Assembly: GCA_023300545.1 (NCBI GenBank)
Contig: JALZVT010000047.1
Location: forward strand, 1-45,758
Source of the DNA: Pseudomonadales bacterium
GTDB taxonomy: Bacteria > Pseudomonadota > Gammaproteobacteria > Pseudomonadales > Azotimanducaceae
Direction: 5' to 3'
Length of the DNA: 45,758 bases
The translations under genes and the position numbers were made by a program. The notes beneath the pieces are model-generated. The model saw nothing but the letters and a program-made list of their open reading frames with translations, was not told the DNA's origin and did not search any database. Positions 1 through 8,073 of this stretch are shown here, piece after piece (within the stretch, counting starts at the first letter, position 1; each line of letters opens with the position of its first letter).

Positions 1-27
1 GGGGGAGACTGAGGGCAAGTAGGCAGG

Positions 28-47
28 GGTCAGAATTAATTCTGACC
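28..47. repeat. Perfect 20-bp palindrome, REP-like
   Basis: The sequence from ggtcagaatt to aattctgacc is a perfect palindrome; one further pair (26/49) matches if one mismatch is allowed. It lies just downstream of the leftward SDR gene. The ggTCAGA/TCTGAcc arms resemble repetitive extragenic palindromes linked to REP-associated tyrosine transposases in gammaproteobacteria, but no second copy was noticed in this window, so the class is only a suggestion. A transcription terminator is less likely because no T-run follows on either strand. Confidence 0.5.
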
Positions 48-73
48 TCACTAGTTGTGACCTCTCTAGTTGT
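44..73. repeat. Two tandem copies of a 15-bp unit
   Basis: The unit gacctcNctagttgt occurs at 44-58 and 59-73 with a single difference (a or t at its seventh base). It abuts the stop codon of the SDR gene at 74-76 and overlaps the right arm of the palindrome at 28-47. It looks like a short local duplication; no function can be assigned. Confidence 0.6.
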
Positions 74-871
74 CTAGAGTCCTGTGCCGCCATCCACCGG
101 CATTATGGCGCCGGTTATTCCGCCGCCCAGATCAGACGCAAGCATGAGTGCCATTGCGGCCACCTCATCCACGGTATTCAGGCGCTTGATAGCGGCGTCC
201 TGAGCGTAGCCATCGAGAAATTCCTCGTAACTCACTCCCATGGTTTCGGCAGCAGCTGGCCCTGACAGTTTCATTAAATCGGTTTCAACCGCGCCGGGAC
301 TGAGTGCGTTGCACGTTATGCCCTGACCACCCCATTCGAAGGCGACCGCTTTAGTGAACCCGTTGAGTGCGTGCTTGAACGTGATGTAGTGGGAGACGTT
401 GGCCTTGTTGGCCTGTCTGCCCTCGACGGACGAAATGTTGATGATGCGACCGTAGCTGCGCGTGCTCATGTCTTTGAGCGCGGCTCGTGCGGCCCAGAAC
501 GCTGAATGCAGGATCCAGGCTGCAGCTTCTTGCCATGAGTCATCGCTGAGCTCGGATACAGGAGCAAAACCTGACGAGCCGCCCGCATTGTTAACCAGAA
601 TGTCGACCTTGCCAAAAGTATTGATGGTGGTAGCGATGAAATTTTCAACATCGTCTTGGCGAGTGACGTCACCTGGGACAAAAATAGCGCGATCGCTGGC
701 GTTTATCTCTGCCAGTGCGGTAGCGCCTTTGTCTGGATTTCGGCCGTTGATTGCAACGGATGCACCTGCGGCCAAGAAGGCCTCAGCTATGCCGCGACCG
801 ATTCCTCGTGTGCCGCCGGTTATGGCAGCGACTTTACCGGTGAGGTCTACGGTTGAATTTGCGTTTGTCAT
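74..871 (-). CDS. SDR family NADP-type oxidoreductase
   Basis: A 265-residue classical short-chain dehydrogenase/reductase, probably a soluble oxidoreductase acting on a hydroxy or keto group. The Rossmann glycine motif TGGTRGIG is at residues 18-25, NNAG at 94-97, a catalytic serine in the INISS stretch, and the YxxxK pair in SHYITFK. An arginine (R44) at the end of the second beta strand is typical of NADP(H) preference. The length is normal for the family and the protein ends in the usual PVDGGTGL. It lies 109 bases downstream of the RND pump on the same strand and could be read with it. The substrate cannot be deduced; a FabG role in general fatty acid synthesis is unlikely without fab neighbours. 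Confidence 0.9.
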   Translation of the reverse strand: MTNANSTVDLTGKVAAITGGTRGIGRGIAEAFLAAGASVAINGRNPDKGATALAEINASDRAIFVPGDVTRQDDVENFIATTINTFGKVDILVNNAGGSSGFAPVSELSDDSWQEAAAWILHSAFWAARAALKDMSTRSYGRIINISSVEGRQANKANVSHYITFKHALNGFTKAVAFEWGGQGITCNALSPGAVETDLMKLSGPAAAETMGVSYEEFLDGYAQDAAIKRLNTVDEVAAMALMLASDLGGGITGAIMPVDGGTGL

Positions 872-940
872 GGGATGAGAGGACCTCTATTTCTATGGCT
901 GCGCATCGATTTTAATACTGGAAGAAGTGATTTGCAGAGA

Positions 941-954
941 GGGCAAGCTTGCCC
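941..954. repeat. Perfect 14-bp palindrome between pump gene and SDR
   Basis: gggcaagcttgccc is a perfect inverted repeat in the 109-base gap between the stop of the RND gene and the start of the SDR gene. No T-run follows on the leftward strand, so it is not a textbook intrinsic terminator. It could be an operator for the SDR gene or a processing hairpin; the sequence does not decide. Confidence 0.4.
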
Positions 955-980
955 TGTTGATTTGAGTTAGTTGGTCTGAG

Positions 981-3900
981 TTAGTTGCTTGGCAATTCCG
1001 CGGTGTTTTCATAGTACCAGGGCTCGCCGCTGATCCAGCGCTTGCTGGCGGCAACAAACTCGAGCCAATCTTCGAGAATGATGTACAGGCAGGGCACACC
1101 CAGCAGGGTGATGAAGGTTGCGAATAGCACGCCCCATGCCAGCGACACTGCCATCGGAATGAACGGAGCCGTTGCAGGAGTAGTGGTCAGCATGAGCGGA
1201 ATCAGACCGACAAAGGTGGTTACCGAGGTCAGCATGATCGGTCGAAAACGGGTGACGCAGGCGTTGAGGACGGCGGTGTAGGTAGCCGTACCTTCACGAC
1301 GCTGACGATTCACATAGTCCACCAACACTAGTGATGCGTTTACGACGACACCCGACAGTGCGACGATGCCCAGTGCCGAGAAGAACATCAGTTGCACGTC
1401 CATGATCCAATGACCAAAAATGGCACCTACAGCGCCAAATGGAATGACGCTCATGATGACAAACGGCTGCAGGTAACTGCGCAGCGGGATGGCCAGCAAC
1501 ATAAAAATTAGAATAAGCGATAGTCCCGAACCAATAAGCAGTCCGCTCATCGCCTTTAAGCGTTCCGCTTGCTCGCCGCCTACCTCGATCGTAAGGCTTG
1601 GATACTTGGCGATGAGTGCCGTCACAAGTTCGTCCTTAATCTTTGCACTGACTTCTTCTGGCGACACTGCGTTGTTATCAACGTCGGCAGTTACGGTAAC
1701 CGAGCGACTGCCGTCTCGACGATTAATCTTCGAGAAGCCGCGCGCAAGATCGAAGCGGGCAACGCTGTAGAACGGAATTTCTTCACCATCTGGTGTACGG
1801 ATGTACATCTCTTCCAGATCGCCGATCGAGGCGCGTTCTTCCTGTGGGAAACGTACCATCACTCGAACGTCATCCTGGCCGCGCTGCACGCGTTGCGCCT
1901 CGGCACCGTAGAATGCGCTGCGCACCTGACCTGCCAGGTCTGACAGAGTAAGACCCAGGTTGCGGGCTTCGGGTAACAGTCGTAACTGTACTTCCTGTTT
2001 GCCTGAGCGGAACGAATCGGTGATGTCGAATACGCCGGTGTAGCGTGATAACTCGGCTTTCATTTCTTCAGCGGCCTTGCGCATGATTTCTACATCCCGA
2101 CCCTTTATCTGATATTCAATCGGCGCGCCGGCGGAGTAGGAGTCAGCGTCGAACTTCAGCTTGACCGCATCTGGAATGTTGCCGACCAGTTCGCGCCAGC
2201 GATTCGCCAGCACTTTGGCGCTGGTTTCTGCCCGTTCGTCGAGGGGCGCGAGTGCTATCACGATTTCAGCGATGTTACTGCGGCCGGCCTCTGGTGGCCG
2301 GCCTGGACCGTCGCGATCAACCAGTGATCCAATGCTGGTGAAAGTGTCGCGAATAACCGGAAACTCGAGGCCCAGCTCTTCACCAAAGTCCTTGTTCAGC
2401 TGAACCGCGGCCTGTTCGATGCGGGCCGCAGCAGCGACCGTAACTCGACTGGGAGTACCTTCAGGCATTTCGAGTTGGGCGTAGACCCGGCCGCCTTCGA
2501 TAGCGGGGAAAAAACCAAACACGACTCGACCACTTGCGATTAGCGTGATTGCAATGATCAGCACCCCAACGCCGAACGCTGCAGTGGCGTAGCGCCAACG
2601 AATCGACCAGGCAACAAACGGCTGATAGGTGTTTTTAGAAAAATCTTCTAGCTTTTGCGCAAGACCGCCTTGAAAGTTGTTCCAGCCTTTTGAGATTCGG
2701 GTACTGGGTGGGGTGTTTTTTCGGTGGGCCAGGTGCGACGGTAGTATCAGCTGCGACTCGATGATGCTCATGAAGAGCGCGATAATCACGACGTAGCCGA
2801 TGACAGAAAAGAAACCAGCCATTCGGCCCTCAACGAGCACCAGTGGTAAAAACGCGGCCACTGTTGTGAGTACGCCGAATATCACCGGCACACTGACCTC
2901 CCAGGTGCCGTCTATGGCGGCCTGTATCGGATCTTTGCCCATCTGCTCGTGAGCGTAAACCCGTTCGCCAACCACAATGGCGTCGTCTACCAAAATTCCA
3001 AGCACAAGAATAAATGCCATCACGGTCATCGTAGATATGGTGATGTCGAAATAGGGAAACAGGCCGATGGTACCGAGTAGTGCAACGGGAATCCCTACTG
3101 CCACCCACATTGCCAGTTTGAATTTCAGAAATAGGGCGAGAACGATCAACACCAAGGCGAGACCACCTGCTGCATTTGTGGTGAGTACATCAAGACGCTC
3201 CTCGAGCTCTTTTGAGGTGTCTATCCACACGTCGTAGCTCATACCTTCAGGCAGCGTAGGTCCGATGCGAGCGAGGTATTCGCGTGTGTCCTCAGCGATG
3301 CGTATCAGGTCTTCTGAGCCTACCTGTGCGACGTTAATAACAACGGCGGGCTGATTGTTGAAGCGTGCAATTAATTCGCCTTCTTGAAAGCCATCGCGAA
3401 CGGTTGCGATGTCGCGCAGCGTGATACGTGTGCCGTCTTTGTTAGTGAGTACAACAACATCGCCAAACTCATCACCGCTATAGGCCTGGCCTGAAGTGCG
3501 AATTAGAATCTCGCCGTCTATCGTGCGGATCGTACCGCCGGGCATATCGAGCGAGGCGGTGCGAATTGCCTGAGCGACCTGGTCAAGCGTAATACCAAAG
3601 CGGCGTAGTGAGGTTTCTGACACCTCAATAGAAATTTCGTAGGGGCGGGTATAGCCTACCGCTACCTGAGAAATGCTGTCGATGGCTGCAATGTCATCGC
3701 GAATGTTGCGAGCCAATTCTTTGAGCGTGCGTTCGTCAGTAGCGCCAAACAATGCGATCTGTACGACACGGCGAGTGAGCGACACTTTTGAAACAATAGG
3801 GCGTTCCGTTTCAGCCGGGAAACTAATGATTCCGTCGACACGGGATTTAATTTCGTTTAGCGCAACGGTATCGTCGGCGTCCACAAACAGCTCAGCAAAA

Positions 3901-4175
3901 ACGCTGCACAGGCCTTCGGTTGCGGAACTCTGAATCTTTTCGATGCCTTCCAGTCCGTCGATGGCTTCTTCAACACGTACACAGACGGCTTTCTCAACTT
4001 CTTGGGGGGCGGCTCCGAGGTAGGGCACCGTGATGCTTACGGCCCGAACATCGATGTTTGGGAATTCTTCCTGATTAACGATCAGTGATCCGATGGCGCC
4101 ACCAACGATCAGCAGTACCATCATCAAGTTGGCGGCAACGGGGTTTTTCACAAACCATGCGATAGCTGTGTGCAT
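981..4175 (-). CDS. RND-family efflux pump permease (AcrB/HAE1-like)
   Basis: A 1064-residue inner-membrane proton-driven efflux permease of the RND superfamily. The N-terminal transmembrane helix (WFVKNPVAANLMMVLLIVGG) is followed by a large periplasmic porter domain. A helix bundle follows that includes GILVDDAIVVGERVYAHE, carrying the Asp-Asp pair of the proton relay, then a second periplasmic domain and a second bundle ending near residue 1030. The length matches HAE1-type pumps. It starts 4 bases after the stop of the adaptor gene, so the two are almost certainly co-translated and form a tripartite pump with an outer-membrane channel encoded elsewhere. An upstream FadR-type regulator suggests induction by a fatty or aromatic acid. 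The substrate is unknown. Confidence 0.95.
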   Translation of the reverse strand: MHTAIAWFVKNPVAANLMMVLLIVGGAIGSLIVNQEEFPNIDVRAVSITVPYLGAAPQEVEKAVCVRVEEAIDGLEGIEKIQSSATEGLCSVFAELFVDADDTVALNEIKSRVDGIISFPAETERPIVSKVSLTRRVVQIALFGATDERTLKELARNIRDDIAAIDSISQVAVGYTRPYEISIEVSETSLRRFGITLDQVAQAIRTASLDMPGGTIRTIDGEILIRTSGQAYSGDEFGDVVVLTNKDGTRITLRDIATVRDGFQEGELIARFNNQPAVVINVAQVGSEDLIRIAEDTREYLARIGPTLPEGMSYDVWIDTSKELEERLDVLTTNAAGGLALVLIVLALFLKFKLAMWVAVGIPVALLGTIGLFPYFDITISTMTVMAFILVLGILVDDAIVVGERVYAHEQMGKDPIQAAIDGTWEVSVPVIFGVLTTVAAFLPLVLVEGRMAGFFSVIGYVVIIALFMSIIESQLILPSHLAHRKNTPPSTRISKGWNNFQGGLAQKLEDFSKNTYQPFVAWSIRWRYATAAFGVGVLIIAITLIASGRVVFGFFPAIEGGRVYAQLEMPEGTPSRVTVAAAARIEQAAVQLNKDFGEELGLEFPVIRDTFTSIGSLVDRDGPGRPPEAGRSNIAEIVIALAPLDERAETSAKVLANRWRELVGNIPDAVKLKFDADSYSAGAPIEYQIKGRDVEIMRKAAEEMKAELSRYTGVFDITDSFRSGKQEVQLRLLPEARNLGLTLSDLAGQVRSAFYGAEAQRVQRGQDDVRVMVRFPQEERASIGDLEEMYIRTPDGEEIPFYSVARFDLARGFSKINRRDGSRSVTVTADVDNNAVSPEEVSAKIKDELVTALIAKYPSLTIEVGGEQAERLKAMSGLLIGSGLSLILIFMLLAIPLRSYLQPFVIMSVIPFGAVGAIFGHWIMDVQLMFFSALGIVALSGVVVNASLVLVDYVNRQRREGTATYTAVLNACVTRFRPIMLTSVTTFVGLIPLMLTTTPATAPFIPMAVSLAWGVLFATFITLLGVPCLYIILEDWLEFVAASKRWISGEPWYYENTAELPSN

Positions 4176-4179
4176 TGAC

Positions 4180-5385
4180 TTATCCCGCTCGGCGGTTTTC
4201 AGCCGCGTCGAATTTGGCGCTATCTTCGGCAGGAGTCGACTGCACGGCGCGATCGTTAACCGGGTTTACTGTCATACCGTCGATCGCGGTTTGAATCGGG
4301 GAAACGCACACTCGCTCGCCGTCTTCGAGGCCACCTTCGATCAACAGATCATTTTGATACAACCGGAGTAGTTTGATGTTGCGAAAGCGCAGCTTCTGGT
4401 CTTTGTCGACGATCAGAACCTGGTTGTTGTCGCGTAGTGCGGTACGTGGCAATACAACAACCTTTTCGGCTTGTCGGCCTTCGATGTCAGCGTTAACAAA
4501 CAGCCCCACCGACAGCGGTATCGGCTGATCATCTGCCTCAACTCGGGCGACCAGAAAAACCATTCGGCTAGAGGTGTCGATGGCGGCTTCTGAACGAACA
4601 ATGGTGCCTTGCCAGCTCACCTGTTGCCCTGCGTATTCGGTACTTAAAACAACGTTCGGCTGGGCTTGCGCTGGGAGTGCGCCGCGCAGACCGATAGGAA
4701 TATTGAGATAGGCGAGCTGTCGATCAGAAATTGGCAGACGAATCTCTACCTGATCGGAGGCGTAGACAGACGCTATTGATGTACCCCGACTAACAAACTG
4801 ACCAATATCCACGTCTTTGGAGCGAACGAGGCCGGTGAAGGGCGCGCGAATTTCAGTTCGCCCAACGTCTTGTTGTGCTTGGTTGTAGCTGGCTCGTGCT
4901 TCGGTGAGTGAGGCTTCGGCCACGCGCAGCACGCGCAGTGAGTTTTCGAGTTGTGACCGGGACGTGAGTTGGCGTTCAGCGAGGCTTTGCAGTCTGCGGT
5001 GCTCGAAAGCAGCGTGTTCTTTTTCGGCTTCGGCGCGCACAAGGCTTGCGCGCGCACGATCACGTGAATTGTTGTAGTCCTGGGGCTCCACCCGGATGAG
5101 GGCTTCACCGCTCTCAAAGAAACCACCAGGGACCAGCTTTGGAGACATCCAAACCACTCGCCCAGAAACTTCGGGGATCAGCTGACTTTCCATGCTTGGC
5201 ATAACCGTGCCCTGGGAATTGACTCGCAGGGTGATGGTTTCTGGCGTGACGGGACGTATACGTACGGTGGTTGCTATGGGCTCAGGCGTATCTGGCTTGA
5301 GCTCTGGTGCGGTGGCAAATAACACTGTTGCGCCCAATGCAAACAACAAGAGTATGACTGTGGGTATAACCAGTTGGCGGAGCAT
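4180..5385 (-). CDS. RND efflux periplasmic adaptor (membrane fusion protein)
   Basis: A 401-residue HlyD/AcrA-type adaptor that bridges the inner-membrane pump and an outer-membrane channel. An N-terminal hydrophobic anchor (residues 5-27) precedes the lipoyl/barrel-sandwich halves (VSGRVVWMSPKLVPGG and IRAPFTGLVRSKDVDIGQFV). These flank a helical hairpin rich in Glu and Arg at roughly 100-170; a beta-barrel and membrane-proximal domain follow. No lipobox cysteine is visible, so it is held by the N-terminal helix. Its start codon overlaps the stop of the upstream regulator by one base (TGATG), indicating translational coupling, and the RND permease begins 4 bases downstream. Confidence 0.93.
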   Translation of the reverse strand: MLRQLVIPTVILLLFALGATVLFATAPELKPDTPEPIATTVRIRPVTPETITLRVNSQGTVMPSMESQLIPEVSGRVVWMSPKLVPGGFFESGEALIRVEPQDYNNSRDRARASLVRAEAEKEHAAFEHRRLQSLAERQLTSRSQLENSLRVLRVAEASLTEARASYNQAQQDVGRTEIRAPFTGLVRSKDVDIGQFVSRGTSIASVYASDQVEIRLPISDRQLAYLNIPIGLRGALPAQAQPNVVLSTEYAGQQVSWQGTIVRSEAAIDTSSRMVFLVARVEADDQPIPLSVGLFVNADIEGRQAEKVVVLPRTALRDNNQVLIVDKDQKLRFRNIKLLRLYQNDLLIEGGLEDGERVCVSPIQTAIDGMTVNPVNDRAVQSTPAEDSAKFDAAENRRAG

Positions 5386-6185
5386 CAGATAGCTACCTTT
5401 ACGTGTTTGTTAGCGGAGAGGTCGACTGTGGAGGAGTCGCTAAAAGGGTCAGTGTCTGGTCGCGGACTCTGTGCCGCGCGTGCGTCAGAAAAAGCTTGCA
5501 TAAGGGTTTTGCGGTTTAGGTTTGAAAAGGCCTCAAAGGTTGCGCGCATGGCGGGGATATCCCGAGCGGCAACGGCCCGATCGAGTTGTCGTGCGTAAGT
5601 GGTGTAAGCCTCTACATCCATTTGGCTGCGGGTGTAGGGCCGCAGGGGTTCCATTGCCGGTGCAAACTGTTCGAACAGTGTTCGGGCAATCAGCTGGCAG
5701 ATCAGGTTGCCGCTGGTGAGCATGATTGCTTGCATCAATTCCAGGCGAGCGGCCTGGTGTGCATCTTCGTCGAACGGCGTTTCGGATGAAGGCTCTGTCA
5801 GTGGTTTGATCAGAGTGCGTATGTGGTTGAGTTGTGCATCGCTGCCGTTGGTAACCGCTCCCTCGGCGGCTATCGCGGTTAAAGCGCTGATCACGGTTAA
5901 AATCTGGTCTACCAGATTTGCATCAGGCAGTTCGCCGCGCGCCATTAGGCTGCCGACAACATCTAGGCTTGCCTGCTGCAGCGCGTTAACTCGAGCGCCG
6001 CCGGGGCCGATGGACGCGAGCCCCAGCTGTTCCAGTTTCTTCATGGCTTCACGCACGGCACCTCGGTTGGCCTCGAACCGAGCGGATAGGTCGCGTTCTG
6101 AGGGGAGACGTTCGCCGACCCGGTAGTGGCCCGACAGAATGTCTTCGATCAGGGCATCTGCAATTGTGGTGTGTTTGCCAGCCAT
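5385..6185 (-). CDS. FadR/GntR-family transcriptional regulator (FCD type)
   Basis: A 266-residue regulator. The N-terminal winged helix-turn-helix is of GntR type (VGERLPSERDLSARFEANRGAVREAMKKLEQLGL, about residues 21-55). The C-terminal all-helical domain with spaced Asp/His residues is of FCD type, which usually binds small carboxylates. It is the first gene of the operon with the adaptor and RND pump and overlaps the adaptor start by one base. Self-regulation and ligand-induced release of the pump operon is the likely logic. A GGTCnGACC element and nearby palindromes lie 68-155 bases upstream. The effector is not known. Confidence 0.9.
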   Translation of the reverse strand: MAGKHTTIADALIEDILSGHYRVGERLPSERDLSARFEANRGAVREAMKKLEQLGLASIGPGGARVNALQQASLDVVGSLMARGELPDANLVDQILTVISALTAIAAEGAVTNGSDAQLNHIRTLIKPLTEPSSETPFDEDAHQAARLELMQAIMLTSGNLICQLIARTLFEQFAPAMEPLRPYTRSQMDVEAYTTYARQLDRAVAARDIPAMRATFEAFSNLNRKTLMQAFSDARAAQSPRPDTDPFSDSSTVDLSANKHVKVAI

Positions 6186-6252
6186 AGGCGTGATGTGCTC
6201 ACTTTTAGTACGTAAAGCGTAGACCGGCTGTGAACAGGGCGTGAAATTGCCC

Positions 6253-6280
6253 AGACCAAACCGGTCTGACCAAATTGGTT
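6253..6280. promoter_or_regulatory. Candidate FadR-type operator cluster
   Basis: The core ggtctgacc at 6263-6271 is a perfect GGTCnGACC palindrome, close to the TGGTCnGACCA consensus known for FadR-type GntR regulators. It overlaps a second perfect palindrome, accaaattggt, at 6269-6279, and agacc at 6253-6257 pairs with ggtct at 6263-6267. The cluster is 68 bases upstream of the FadR-type regulator gene, where an autoregulatory operator would be expected. Binding is inferred, not shown. Confidence 0.55.
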
Positions 6281-6315
6281 AGGGCATTTTAGAGTGGTAG
6301 GGCTATATGTCCAGC

Positions 6316-6340
6316 ATTTTGTTACCCAAGGTAACAAAAT
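6316..6340. promoter_or_regulatory. Perfect 11-bp-arm inverted repeat, probable operator
   Basis: attttgttacc and ggtaacaaaat form a perfect inverted repeat of 11-bp arms separated by three bases (caa). It sits between the stop of the EthD-like gene and the regulator of the pump operon. Either strand reads A after the stem rather than a T-run, so a terminator is unlikely. The two-fold symmetry suits a dimeric repressor of TetR or GntR type. Candidates are the FadR-type regulator at 5385 or the TetR regulator at 7397. Confidence 0.5.
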
Positions 6341-6385
6341 GAGGGTTAGGTCACGGTAGGGCGCGAACAGCTCTGGGGCGGATTC

Positions 6386-6727
6386 TTAGAAGCGCATGAT
6401 TTCTTCGTAGATGCCGGCGCCGATAATGCCCAGAGAGTTATTATTGGGCTGACGCTGTTGCCAGGCATCGGGATCGGCTAGATAGGCCAATAGCGCCGCT
6501 TCAGCGCGCTCGGCGTTTTCGCCTTCCAATTCATAGATGGCGAGATACGGCGAAGGTGCGTTGTCCGCCATGAAGCCTTTTTTGGCTTTCAGCACCCGTG
6601 CTGATTTGACGGTGGGCGCGTTAGAGACATCTTCAATGTGATTGCCGAGATACCAGTTATTGAATGCCTCAACCAGATCGGGGCTTGCCGGTTCAACCAA
6701 GCCTATCAGAGTAAAAGTGTCGCTCAT
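6386..6727 (-). CDS. EthD-like dimeric alpha/beta-barrel protein, uncharacterised
   Basis: A 113-residue cytosolic protein without signal peptide or membrane segment. The pattern LVEAFNNWYLGNHIEDV near the N terminus, followed by alternating beta and alpha stretches (YLAIYELEG, AEAALLAYLADPDAW), resembles ferredoxin-like dimeric alpha/beta barrels of the EthD group. These often occur next to oxygenases in degradation clusters. Its start overlaps the stop of the AhpD-like gene by one base (TGATG), so it is the last gene of the Rieske/TetR/AhpD unit. The function is unknown; the family assignment is tentative. Confidence 0.6.
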   Translation of the reverse strand: MSDTFTLIGLVEPASPDLVEAFNNWYLGNHIEDVSNAPTVKSARVLKAKKGFMADNAPSPYLAIYELEGENAERAEAALLAYLADPDAWQQRQPNNNSLGIIGAGIYEEIMRF

Positions 6728-7320
6728 CAGGATTGTCCGTGTTTGCCAGCTTGCCAGCCGTGGCTCGCCAGATGAGTCTGGCCAAATTCGGTGGGGTGCG
6801 CTTCTAGGCGGGTGGCTAGGGTGTCATTCCAGCGGTTGAGATAACCGAACAGGGAGATCACGCTGACAATTTCTATAATCTGTTTTGGCGTGAAGTGAAC
6901 TTTCAGAGCACCCATGTGCTCGTCGCTAACTGCGTTGGGCACCATGCCCGCGTGGGCCGCTACCCGCAGAGCGGCTCGTTCGGATTCACTGAATAACTCT
7001 GAAGTTTCGAACTCGAAGGCGGCGTTGATGCGCTCGTCGCTGACACCTCGACGCTCGGCAGTGGCCGAGGTGTGGGCCTGACAATAACGGCAACCGGCCG
7101 CATTGCTGACAACAAAGGCGACCAGCTGCTTCAGCCCTGGTTCCACCTCGCCACTGCCCAACACAGTAGCGCCAAGGGCGCTGAAGCTCTGCAGGAGTTC
7201 TGGCCAATGCGCCATGGTCAGCATGCTGTCGGGGACAAAGCCCATCGAAGCCTCCGTACCGGCAAATATGGGTTCAAGCTCAGGGAGCTCTGCGCGGGTC
7301 TTGGGGGTAACGTGGGTCAT
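6727..7320 (-). CDS. AhpD-like carboxymuconolactone decarboxylase family protein
   Basis: A 197-residue helical protein of the carboxymuconolactone decarboxylase/AhpD superfamily. The CxxCxxH motif is present (C77, C80, H83 in GCRYCQAHTSA), as in peroxidase-type members that use a redox cysteine pair with a proton-relay histidine. An AAAGGA-like ribosome site precedes the ATG. It is 76 bases downstream of the TetR gene and overlaps the EthD-like gene by one base. A role in detoxifying peroxide or reactive intermediates of the adjacent oxygenase pathway is plausible but inferred; true muconolactone decarboxylase activity is less likely. Confidence 0.85.
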   Translation of the reverse strand: MTHVTPKTRAELPELEPIFAGTEASMGFVPDSMLTMAHWPELLQSFSALGATVLGSGEVEPGLKQLVAFVVSNAAGCRYCQAHTSATAERRGVSDERINAAFEFETSELFSESERAALRVAAHAGMVPNAVSDEHMGALKVHFTPKQIIEIVSVISLFGYLNRWNDTLATRLEAHPTEFGQTHLASHGWQAGKHGQS

Positions 7321-7396
7321 TTGAGTTCCTTTGGTTCGGCTTGGTGGACTGCGTGTCGAGCCGGCAATGGTTGCTGTGGGTTGTGACTCGCACGAA

Positions 7397-8032
7397 TTAG
7401 TTGAAGGTGGTGCGCCAGTGTTCCTGGGCGGCTGGCGTTAGCACCGGCCACATGCTGGCGAGCAGGTTTTCCCGGTACTGCATGCCTAGGCGTTCAGCCG
7501 GAATGATTTTCTTTTGCCACAGCAATATGGCGGCCCAGCCTCCGGTGGCCAGACGTCGCAGCAGGCCTTCCCGGTTAACGTTGGGCAGAATCTCGCCGAG
7601 CTCAAGCATTTCGTCGATGCGCATGCCGGTTTCACCCAGCGCGCTTGTTAACAGAATACGCACGATGGGATCGTCGGGGGAGGCGTTGATCAACATCAAG
7701 ATCATTGCCTCGGCGTAGGCAGGATGATTGTTGATCTGCTCGGTAACAGCGTCGGCTCTGGCAAGAACTCGTTCGATACCTTTGGCATCGGTTGCGCTAA
7801 CGTCCCATTCGATGGTCTGCAGCATCTCGCTGAGGGCGGCGAGTAGCAGGCGATCTTTGTTGGCGAACTGATTGTAGAGCGTGGTGGGAGAAACCTTCGC
7901 CGCAACTGCTAACTCCCGCATATTCAGCCCGTCATAGCCGTGCTCAGACAAAAATGCCCGCGCGGTGACCAGAATGCGCTGGCGGCGCTCTTCCTGGCGC
8001 GGGGTGCGATTTTTATCTGAGCTGAACGGCAT
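7397..8032 (-). CDS. TetR/AcrR-family transcriptional regulator
   Basis: A 211-residue regulator. The N-terminal helix-turn-helix (RQRILVTARAFLSEHGYDGLNMRELA then VSPTTLYNQFANKD, residues about 17-62) is characteristic of TetR proteins; the C-terminal helical domain is the ligand pocket and dimer interface. It lies between the Rieske oxygenase gene (41 bases upstream) and the AhpD-like gene on the same strand. It most likely controls that unit and perhaps the divergent metallo-hydrolase. The ligand is unknown. Confidence 0.9.
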   Translation of the reverse strand: MPFSSDKNRTPRQEERRQRILVTARAFLSEHGYDGLNMRELAVAAKVSPTTLYNQFANKDRLLLAALSEMLQTIEWDVSATDAKGIERVLARADAVTEQINNHPAYAEAMILMLINASPDDPIVRILLTSALGETGMRIDEMLELGEILPNVNREGLLRRLATGGWAAILLWQKKIIPAERLGMQYRENLLASMWPVLTPAAQEHWRTTFN

Positions 8033-8073
8033 AAGCCATCTTACCTCAGTCTCGGGCCTCTGGCGCCTTGCAG

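Noticed and set aside
6316-6340. Intrinsic terminator for the EthD-like gene
   Set aside because: The stem is perfect but followed by A residues rather than T residues on either strand, so I treat it as an operator-like palindrome.
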